From assembly GCA_964457225.1 (NCBI GenBank), contig CAYWEM010000006.1, positions 62,001 to 126,000 of the forward strand: a stretch of DNA of 64,000 nt. Reading direction: 5' to 3'. This stretch comes from CAYWEM01 sp964457225 (GTDB lineage: Bacteria > Acidobacteriota > Aminicenantia > UBA2199). The position numbers and the translations under genes are program-made. Shown here piece by piece: positions 24,437-32,888 of the stretch (its first letter is position 1; every line of letters starts with the position of its first letter). A model generated the notes under the pieces. It saw only the letters and a list, made by a program, of their open reading frames with translations. It had not been told where the DNA came from and did no database searches.

Positions 24437-26383
24437 TCAAGCGCTTTCACCCCAGCGGCTGACTATGACCAGGTTCTGCGGATTTACCGGTGGTTTCCCC
24501 TCGGGAGTGTAAAGGTAATCGATGCGATTCCGGTAGTATTCCGTAATCCGGCTTCGCACCATTTTCATGGTCGAATTCAGCATGCGGTTCTGTTCACTGA
24601 AGGGTTCTCCCAGCACCGCCACCGCAGCTGGCAGCCAGCGTCCGGGAAAGACCCCGGCATAGGGCCCCTGCTCACGAAAATGTTCGATATCATGAGCTAT
24701 CAGTTGCAGGGCTTCCTGCTGACCCGGTAATTCCCGCAGGGACAGGCCCGCTTCACGGACCCGGCCGACCAGGTTTTCCCGGTTGGGCACCACCAGGGCC
24801 ACGGTGTAGGGATCCTGATTGTTGTGCAGCATTATCTGCTCTATGCTCGGGCAATGCTCGGCCAGGGCCTCCTCTATTCCTTCCGGGCTGTACTTTTCCC
24901 CGTCATTTCCGATCAGCAGGCTTTTAAATCTGCCCAGCACGTAAAGAAAACCATCCTTATCCAGGTACCCCAGGTCCCCGGTATGCAGCCAGCCGTCGCG
25001 CAGGACTTCCCGGGTGGCCTCTTCATTACGCCAGTACCCGAGCATTACGTTGTCTCCCTTGACCACGATTTCACCTTTCTCACCGGCAGGCAGGGCTTTA
25101 CCCTTTTCATCACAGATTCTCAACTCAAGATCCGGCACCGGCAGCCCCGATGAACCCAGTTTATGGCGTTCAAGCGAATTGGCCGATATGACCGGGGCCG
25201 CCTCGGTCAGGCCGTATCCCTGGAACATGGGCAAGCCTACTGCATAGAAAAAACGCTGCATGTCTATATCCAGCAGAGCGGCGCCGCCGATGAAGAATTT
25301 CAGCCGACCCCCGAAAGCCCGGCGGATTTTGCTGAAAAGAATACGATCATAGATTGCCAGCAACGGTTTTTTCAAAACCTGGCGGGCCCGGCCGCGATTA
25401 TGACCTTCGGCATTGTAGGCATAAGCCAGCCGGAGGGCATGGTTGAACATTGCTTCTACTTTGGGACCTTTGTCGCGGATGGATTTTTCGATGTTTTTGC
25501 GGAAATTCCTGGCCAGGGCCGGAGCTGAAAGCAGGATGGTCGGTTTGAATTCCCGCAGGTTGCCGGGAATGTTCTTCAGGGTTTCCAGCACAGTTCGGCC
25601 TTGCTGCACCGAGGCGAATGAGGCGCCGTTGCGCATCATGATGTAGATCCCGCAGGTATGGGCGAAGGCATGATCCCAGGGCAGAATCAGCAGGATACGG
25701 TCCTGCGGACCTGCCTTGACCAGGGCGGCGCCCTGCCCGATGTTGCAGATATAGTTTTTGTGGCTGAGCATGATGCCCTTGGGATCGGCGGTGGTGCCGG
25801 AAGTATAGCTTATGGTGGCCGGGTCGTCGGGCTGAACACTTTGCCAGCGCCGGGTGAAAACATCGGGCTTGTCTATGAGAAAGCGATCCCCGAGCAGCAA
25901 CAATTCTTCCCTGGTCATTTCATCCGGCCGGGGATCCTCGATGTCGTCCAGGCAGATGATACGTTCCATTTCGGCCAGGTCGGCCCCGGCCCGGCGTATT
26001 TTCTCCAGCTGCCCCCGGGAAACGACGGCCAGGCGGCAGCCCGAATGGTTCAGTCGGAAACGCAATTCCGAGACTTCCTCGATACGCACTGAAATGGGCA
26101 CATTGACAGCGCCGCTGTGCAGGATACCAAGCTCGGCCGTCACCCAGTCATTACGCCCCTCGCTGATCAGGGCCAGGCGGTCACCTTTCTTCACCCCCAG
26201 CGCCAGCAGGCCGGCGGTAAAGCGGCGCACATCCAGCTCAGCCTTTGTATAGGTGGTTCCCCGGTATTCCGGACTGCCCCGCTTTTCCCACATCATCACG
26301 TTGCTGCCGAATGATTTGACACTGTTCTGAAACAGTTGCGGCAGGGTGGCCGGGGCAATAACCCGTTCATCGACCTGGCTCAT
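24437..26383 (-). CDS. Long-chain acyl-CoA synthetase (AMP-forming)
   Basis: The 648-residue ANL-superfamily enzyme has the AMP-binding loop TISYTSGTTADPKGIMLSH (about residues 190-208), FQGYGLTEAAPVIS (A5 motif) and GWLHTGDLGYLDKDGFLYV (A7). LGRFKSLLIGNDGEKYSP (A8/A10 region) completes it, resembling eukaryotic-type and FadD15-like long-chain synthetases. It activates fatty acids to acyl-CoA through acyl-adenylate, peripherally at the membrane. A strong AGGAGG ribosome site lies 4 bases before the ATG. It is convergent with transketolase (21 bases apart) and monocistronic. The chain length preference is inferred only from subfamily resemblance. Confidence 0.9.
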   Translation of the reverse strand: MSQVDERVIAPATLPQLFQNSVKSFGSNVMMWEKRGSPEYRGTTYTKAELDVRRFTAGLLALGVKKGDRLALISEGRNDWVTAELGILHSGAVNVPISVRIEEVSELRFRLNHSGCRLAVVSRGQLEKIRRAGADLAEMERIICLDDIEDPRPDEMTREELLLLGDRFLIDKPDVFTRRWQSVQPDDPATISYTSGTTADPKGIMLSHKNYICNIGQGAALVKAGPQDRILLILPWDHAFAHTCGIYIMMRNGASFASVQQGRTVLETLKNIPGNLREFKPTILLSAPALARNFRKNIEKSIRDKGPKVEAMFNHALRLAYAYNAEGHNRGRARQVLKKPLLAIYDRILFSKIRRAFGGRLKFFIGGAALLDIDMQRFFYAVGLPMFQGYGLTEAAPVISANSLERHKLGSSGLPVPDLELRICDEKGKALPAGEKGEIVVKGDNVMLGYWRNEEATREVLRDGWLHTGDLGYLDKDGFLYVLGRFKSLLIGNDGEKYSPEGIEEALAEHCPSIEQIMLHNNQDPYTVALVVPNRENLVGRVREAGLSLRELPGQQEALQLIAHDIEHFREQGPYAGVFPGRWLPAAVAVLGEPFSEQNRMLNSTMKMVRSRITEYYRNRIDYLYTPEGKPPVNPQNLVIVSRWGESA

Positions 26384-26578
26384 CTGACCTCCTGAAAACT
26401 GATCTTTTTCCTTATTACATTTCCTTCTTTATTGCAAGCCGGACCTGAAGAAAAACGATTTACTTGAAAAGCGGACTTTTAGAGTCAGGGTTTAGGCTGA
26501 CAAATGGTTTTGTTTTCAAAATCAGGCCGGGTCCGATCAGCCATGCAAGGCTGAAGTTATAAAGTAATAGTCCGTCCC
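26384..26578. other. Intergenic stretch, no gene seen
   Basis: This stretch of 195 bases lies between a minus-strand start (26383) and a minus-strand stop (26579). It holds the AGGAGG ribosome site of the acyl-CoA synthetase and AT-rich sequence upstream of it. No convincing promoter pair, terminator or small gene was found. Confidence 0.4.
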
Positions 26579-26929
26579 CTACTCCAGGATGAATTTGGTT
26601 TCCAGCCGGCCACGCACGTTGCATTGGCTGACTATGGTCAACTGCTTCCCCCTGATGTCATCCGCCAGGTCTCCAAGGTTAAAGACGGCTTCCTGCTGAC
26701 CCGGTTGCTCCTGGCCGCTGAATTCCCTGCTGAAAAGCTCTCGTTCACCGAGCAGGACGATTATGCGGATGACAAAATGTGTCCTGGCGTTGCTGACGGA
26801 ATGCCGGGAGATGATTGTCAGTCTGCCTTTATCATGGTCGTATTCGACCTGATTGGCGGACGGGGCATGGGCTGAAACCAGGCCAGCCAGCAGAAAAACA
26901 AACAACAATGCGCAGACGGTTTTTTTCAT
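26579..26929 (-). CDS. Small secreted protein of unknown function
   Basis: A 116-residue protein with a clear signal peptide (about residues 1-20, ending GLVSAHA) and no membrane helix afterwards. The mature 95 residues are beta-rich with one Cys (VSQCNVRG), so an intramolecular disulphide is not possible. No family is recognised. The gene starts 15 bases after the stop of the 60-residue membrane protein upstream and presumably shares its transcript. The pair could form a small periplasmic/membrane redox or metal module, but nothing in this protein proves it. Confidence 0.6.
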   Translation of the reverse strand: MKKTVCALLFVFLLAGLVSAHAPSANQVEYDHDKGRLTIISRHSVSNARTHFVIRIIVLLGERELFSREFSGQEQPGQQEAVFNLGDLADDIRGKQLTIVSQCNVRGRLETKFILE

Positions 26930-26944
26930 GCGACAGCCTCCTCT

Positions 26945-27127
26945 TCAATAAAAGATAAACACCAATGCTCCATGCATGGTGGCCAGGGCCAGGGCCAGGT
27001 AGGCCAACAGCTTGTGGTGGCCCAGTTTCAGCTTGAGCCGGGCCCGGAAACGTCCGCTGATCACGGTCAGCAGGACCAGGGAATAAGTGATAATACCCAA
27101 AGGCACTATTAATTTTATAAAAAACAT
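26945..27127 (-). CDS. 60-residue two-helix membrane protein with cytochrome-b-like His spacing
   Basis: Two transmembrane helices (about residues 4-24 and 40-59) are separated by a basic loop. The second helix is preceded by GHHKLLAYLALALATMHGALV, placing histidines 37/38 and 52. A 13-14 residue His spacing on one helix is what b-type haem proteins (cytochrome b, ferric reductase-like and DUF4405 proteins) use to hold two haems. The protein is too short to bind haem alone but could do so as a dimer. No family was assigned. It starts without a ribosome site, 6 bases after a -10 box (27134-27139). Confidence 0.6.
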   Translation of the reverse strand: MFFIKLIVPLGIITYSLVLLTVISGRFRARLKLKLGHHKLLAYLALALATMHGALVFIFY

Positions 27128-27133
27128 GCTTTA

Positions 27134-27162
27134 AATATAACAGCAAACCTTGTTTTCGGCAA
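27134..27162 (-). promoter_or_regulatory. Promoter for the two-helix membrane protein gene, leaderless arrangement
   Basis: Minus strand: TTGCCG (27157-27162), a 17-base spacer, TATATT (27134-27139), then 6 bases to the ATG at 27127. Confidence 0.45.
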
Positions 27163-27207
27163 TTACTCAAGATCGATGACTGAAAAGTGATCGAGACCGA
27201 CTGTATT

Positions 27208-29565
27208 TTATTGCAGCAGTCGGCCGGCCAGAGATTGCAACAGGTACAGGCAGACGGCCTTGTGCTTCGAAAACCCGGCCGGGGCCGGGCCGACACAGGA
27301 GGGACAGCCCTGTGGACAGGCGCATTTCTGAATAACTTCGACAGCCAGTTCCAGCAGGGTGGTCGCTTTTTCATAGAGAGCTTCCGCGAAACCGATGCCC
27401 CCGGGAAAGCGGTCGAAAAGGAAAATCGTCGGTTCGAATTCCCGGAAAACCTGATCTGTCTTTAACTGAGCGGGAGTGCGGATATCAGGGCCGCTTGGCA
27501 GAGGATGGCCGCTGAGACTGTCTTCCAGGGCCAGGCCCAGGTCGCGCGGAGCGCACATCAGGATCACCGGAGCTATGTTGCGCAGCAGGTAAGCCAGGCC
27601 GGCCACGGCCTGGATTTTCTCCTCGTTGCCGCAGTCAAGATTTTCCAGCAGGGCGGCGCGGATGGTCAGCCAGAAAGCGGTGGTGTGCATCTCGTGCTGG
27701 GGCAGCTGCAGGTTGCCGTGCCCGACGTTTTCATTGGTGAAAAACTTGATCTTTTTGAAACCGACCACCTGGGTGAAAACGTGCACTTCACCCTGGGCCA
27801 GAATGCCCACCGGGCCGGGCGTGCTGTCAAAAGTTGACAGGGTCTTTATCTTGGTATAGGTAACCGCATCGGTATAGTAATCGGCATTGGAGGCCCTGAC
27901 AAAAGCCTTGCGGTTTTCGTAATCCATTTCCTCGACCACGTACTGCTCTCCTTCCAGCAGGTAAACCGCCTTGGGATGCAGGGTTTCCAGGGCAGAGGAA
28001 AAATCAACCTCGGCAATGACCCGTTCCGTATCGGTCCTGTCAACCACCACGAAATTGTCCGAAGTGATGCGGGTCAGGCTGACCGTGTCCGCGGGGTAGC
28101 CTTCCGCGGTCCAGAACCAGCGGTCACCGCGCTGATAGAGAATGCCGCCTTCGGCCAGGTGAGAAAGTATTTCTTCCAGGTTTTCCTCTCCGAAGCTTTC
28201 CCCAGCCTGGAAAGGCAACTCGAAAGCCGCGCACTTGACGTGTTCCACCAGGATGGCCAGGTTGTCCGGATTGACCCGGCCCACTTCCGGGGCCTGGCCT
28301 GAGAAATATTCCGGATGATTGATTATGAACTGGTCAAGCGGCTGGGAAGAAGCCACCATCACGGCCAGAGAACGGCTTTCCCGGCGGCCGGCCCGGCCGA
28401 TGCGCTGCCAGGTAGAAGAAACCGAGCCCGGGTATGAAGCCAGCACCGCGGCATCCAGTGAACCGATGTCTATACCCAGCTCCAGGGCGTTGGTGGCCAC
28501 GACACCCCGGATATCCCCTTCCCGCAGTCCTTTTTCTATTTCGCGCCTTTTCTTCGGCAAGTAGCCGCCGCGGTAACCGCGGATGCTGTCTGCCTCGGTC
28601 AGTCCCCGGGCGAAATCGTTTTTCAGGTACTTGACCAGGATTTCGGTCATCAGCCTGGAATTGGCGAAAACTATTACCTGCAAATGGTTACCCAGCAGGA
28701 TGGCGGCTATTTCCCGGGCCATGGCGATGTAGGAGCGCCTGATGCCGAGTTGTTGATTGACCACCGGCGGATTGCAGAATACCAGGTATTTTTCCTGCTG
28801 GGGGGCGCCGTTTTCCTGAACCAGGCTGACTGAACGGCCGATCAGATTTTCGGCCAGTTCAGCCGGATTGCCGATGGTAGCCGAGCTCAAGATGAACAAA
28901 GGTTTTGAACCGTAAAAATCGCAGATGCGGCGCAGGCGGCGGATGACATTGGCCAGGTGCGATCCGAACACCCCGGTGTAATAGTGCATTTCATCGATCA
29001 CCACGTAGCGCAGGTTTTCAAACAGCGAAGCCCACTTGGTATGGTGGGGCAGAATGCCGGCATGCAGCATGTAGGGATTGGTGATGACCACCTGGCCGGA
29101 GCGGCGGATGGCCTGGCGGGCCGATTGGGGCGTGTCACCGTCATAGGTGAACAGCCCGAAACGGTCTCCCAGCTCCCGGTTGAGAGTGAACAGCTCCTGC
29201 AACTGGTCCTGGGAAAGGGCCTTGGTCGGGAACAGGTAGAGAGACTTGGCCGAGGAGTCGCGCACCAGGGAATCCAGTACGGCGGTGTTGTAGATCAGGG
29301 TCTTGCCGGAAGCAGTAGGCGTGGCCACCACCACGTCCCGGCCGGACAGTATTTCGGCCAGGGCTTTGGCCTGGTGGGCATACAGCTGTTCGATTCCTCT
29401 CCTGCAGTAGAGTTGCCTGACTTCGGCGGCCGTTTCCAGGGGGAAAGGCAGGTATTCGGCCGGTCGGGCCGGAATACGGCGTACGCTGATGCCGGCCCGG
29501 CCCTGGGCCCGGAGTTTTTCCAGTTCAGCCAGGGCTCGCTCGACTTGAAGGTTCTTTTCCGTCAT
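27208..29565 (-). CDS. mrfA: DEAD/DEAH-box helicase with DUF1998 zinc site (MrfA/YprA-like)
   Basis: About 785 residues. The superfamily 2 helicase core has motif I VATPTASGKT, motif II DEMHYYTG, motif III SSATI and motif VI QRIGRAGRRES. The C-terminal DUF1998 (MZB) domain ends with the four-Cys cluster CACPQGCPSC. Bacillus MrfA of this family works in repair of mitomycin C adducts and inter-strand lesions; the same role is inferred. I prefer ATG 29565 to the in-frame GTG 29583. A TAGAAT -10 box (29574-29579) lies between them, 8 bases before the ATG, which would put the GTG upstream of the transcription start. It is monocistronic. Confidence 0.88.
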   Translation of the reverse strand: MTEKNLQVERALAELEKLRAQGRAGISVRRIPARPAEYLPFPLETAAEVRQLYCRRGIEQLYAHQAKALAEILSGRDVVVATPTASGKTLIYNTAVLDSLVRDSSAKSLYLFPTKALSQDQLQELFTLNRELGDRFGLFTYDGDTPQSARQAIRRSGQVVITNPYMLHAGILPHHTKWASLFENLRYVVIDEMHYYTGVFGSHLANVIRRLRRICDFYGSKPLFILSSATIGNPAELAENLIGRSVSLVQENGAPQQEKYLVFCNPPVVNQQLGIRRSYIAMAREIAAILLGNHLQVIVFANSRLMTEILVKYLKNDFARGLTEADSIRGYRGGYLPKKRREIEKGLREGDIRGVVATNALELGIDIGSLDAAVLASYPGSVSSTWQRIGRAGRRESRSLAVMVASSQPLDQFIINHPEYFSGQAPEVGRVNPDNLAILVEHVKCAAFELPFQAGESFGEENLEEILSHLAEGGILYQRGDRWFWTAEGYPADTVSLTRITSDNFVVVDRTDTERVIAEVDFSSALETLHPKAVYLLEGEQYVVEEMDYENRKAFVRASNADYYTDAVTYTKIKTLSTFDSTPGPVGILAQGEVHVFTQVVGFKKIKFFTNENVGHGNLQLPQHEMHTTAFWLTIRAALLENLDCGNEEKIQAVAGLAYLLRNIAPVILMCAPRDLGLALEDSLSGHPLPSGPDIRTPAQLKTDQVFREFEPTIFLFDRFPGGIGFAEALYEKATTLLELAVEVIQKCACPQGCPSCVGPAPAGFSKHKAVCLYLLQSLAGRLLQ

Positions 29566-29667
29566 GCCCTGCGATTCTACCACAAAGTCATGGCTGACTG
29601 AAACAAGATCAATTGGGCGGACATCGGCGTTTATCCGGCTCAGTAGACTTCAATCGCCTTCCCATCC

Positions 29668-29696
29668 TTGACATTTACGTATCCTTTTTATATATA
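29668..29696 (+). promoter_or_regulatory. Promoter for the acetyl-CoA synthetase gene
   Basis: Consensus TTGACA (29668-29673), a 17-base spacer and TATATA (29691-29696). The 5' leader would be about 65 bases and ends in an AAAAGGAG ribosome site before ATG 29770. Confidence 0.65.
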
Positions 29697-29769
29697 AAAG
29701 ATTCAGATTCGCAGCAGCCGTTTTCAAAAACAGCGGCCAAGGTGATTATTCTAAAAGGAGAATGAACGA

Positions 29770-31473
<1,704 letters not shown>

Positions 31474-31567
31474 GTCGAAAAACCGTTTCAGACTCCAATA
31501 TCAATCAACCGGCGCTGCAAGAGCCTGAGATAGTTTTATTTCCGATCTTGAAAGACTCCGGAAAATC

Positions 31568-31590
31568 GGCTGAAAATCCTGGTTTCAGCC
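31568..31590. repeat. Perfect 8-bp inverted repeat (RNA hairpin) downstream of acsA
   Basis: GGCTGAAA-7 bases-TTTCAGCC can fold into a hairpin about 95 bases after the acsA stop. No T tract follows, so it may protect the 3' end or be part of a Rho-dependent terminator. No other feature was found in 31474-31769. Confidence 0.35.
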
Positions 31591-31769
31591 TGCTCGACTG
31601 CGGATCGTTTGATAACCAGGTAATGCAACTGGTTTTTTCTGGAGCCGGGCAAGTACAAAGCCGGAATCTGTTATATCCTCAACAATGCCGTTGATTTACA
31701 ACATTTATTACAAGAAATTTGACTGGGAAAAACTCAGGGCTATAATCGTTTTATCAACAGGAGGCCGAC

Positions 31770-31946
31770 ATGGAGTCAACCGATATAGCCTGCCCGATCT
31801 GCGGTCAGCACTGGAATCTGAACGGCAGATTTGAACCCGGTGCCCGCACTTTTTGCCGCTTGTGCTGGGCGCTGCTTGAAATAAGAAGCACGGAGCCGCC
31901 GGAGGCGGTCAAACTGCGCCTGCAGGCCGAGGATTTCGGTATATAG
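31770..31946 (+). CDS. 58-residue zinc-ribbon-like protein
   Basis: A short gene with a perfect AGGAGG ribosome site 5 bases before the ATG. The product has two CxxC pairs, CPICG at residues 8-12 and CRLC near 29-32, which would hold one zinc ion, then a charged helical tail (PPEAVKLRLQAEDFGI). Such mini zinc ribbons often act as adaptors or carrier-like proteins; no specific family (for example LysW) matches. It is convergent with the gene at 31965. It is supported by coding composition, ribosome site and the regular Cys pairs. Confidence 0.6.
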   Translation: MESTDIACPICGQHWNLNGRFEPGARTFCRLCWALLEIRSTEPPEAVKLRLQAEDFGI

Positions 31947-31964
31947 TAATCGCCCTGCTTTGAT

Positions 31965-32762
31965 TTAATTCCTGGCGAAAGTCACCGCCGCCCTGCTGCG
32001 GCCGTCCTCGATTCCCAGCTGAACAGTGACAGTACGGTTGGGCGTTTCACTGGTGCCGACCATTATGTGCATCGTACCCTGCTCGGTGCTTATCGAAGTC
32101 AGGTTGACCTCGAAACCCTGGTTTTCCAGACTGGAGCGGATTGATTTGAGGAGATCCTCGGGCTGGGTATCTGATGTTATTGAGAAACTTCCCGATTCCT
32201 GGTTTTCATTTGAACTTATAAAAATGATCTGCATTTGACCGGGCCAACGCGGGACCCAGTCAGGAATCCGGCTTCCATCGGCGCTGCCGCCGAAGTCAAT
32301 GGCATGCTGTTCGCCCTGCTCATCGGCAACCTTCAACTGGAAACCTTCCTCACCGCCCTGGAAGGTCATTTCACCGTCTTTCCCCTTGATCGACATGCCT
32401 TTATCATCACCGCTGATGGTCACTTCCCCATCCTGGCCTTTGAAAACGATCCGGCCAGCTTCGACGTCGCGGAAATCAACCGTGATCACCTCTCCGGTCT
32501 GTTTGTTGCGAATGGTAATAGTCCCTTTCTTTTCATCCAGTTTGACCAAATCCAGTTCCGGATTTGCGGTGACCAACAGCTTAGCCGCGGCCAGGCCCGG
32601 GTTGCGGGACATCAAGCCGGCATCCAGGCCGACCTTTTTACAGAAATGCAGGCTGCCGAAATATACCAGCACCACCAGTATCACCAGCAGGACTCCGCAG
32701 CCGATGAAGATTTTCGGCGCGGTCTCCATTTTTTTCTTGCCCGTTTCCAGGTTCTCAGTCAT
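31965..32762 (-). CDS. Uncharacterised membrane-anchored protein with Gly/Asp-rich beta repeats
   Basis: The 265-residue protein has a cytoplasmic tip, one transmembrane helix (about residues 17-40) and an extracytoplasmic part. In residues 75-140 short repeats such as GKDGEMTFQG, GQDGEVTISG and GDDKGMSIKG recur about every 10 residues, suggesting a beta-helix or beta-roll like DUF4097-type putative adhesins. The C-terminus (about 165-265) contains a second alpha/beta unit (EDLLKSIRSSLENQGFEVN). No function can be given. A strong AAGGAGGTG ribosome site precedes the ATG. Confidence 0.65.
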   Translation of the reverse strand: MTENLETGKKKMETAPKIFIGCGVLLVILVVLVYFGSLHFCKKVGLDAGLMSRNPGLAAAKLLVTANPELDLVKLDEKKGTITIRNKQTGEVITVDFRDVEAGRIVFKGQDGEVTISGDDKGMSIKGKDGEMTFQGGEEGFQLKVADEQGEQHAIDFGGSADGSRIPDWVPRWPGQMQIIFISSNENQESGSFSITSDTQPEDLLKSIRSSLENQGFEVNLTSISTEQGTMHIMVGTSETPNRTVTVQLGIEDGRSRAAVTFARN

Positions 32763-32888
32763 GGAACACCTCCTTCTGAATCCAAATCATATCATTTTTT
32801 CCGAGTTCATGACAACCAGGAGGCCGGCAACCACCCCCTGTTTTCCGCGTCCGGGCTCCAGCCGGGATTTTCAGCCGCGGTTATGTAC

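Noticed and set aside
29566..29583. GTG start of the helicase at 29583
   Set aside because: A TAGAAT -10 box at 29574-29579 between the two starts favours ATG 29565.
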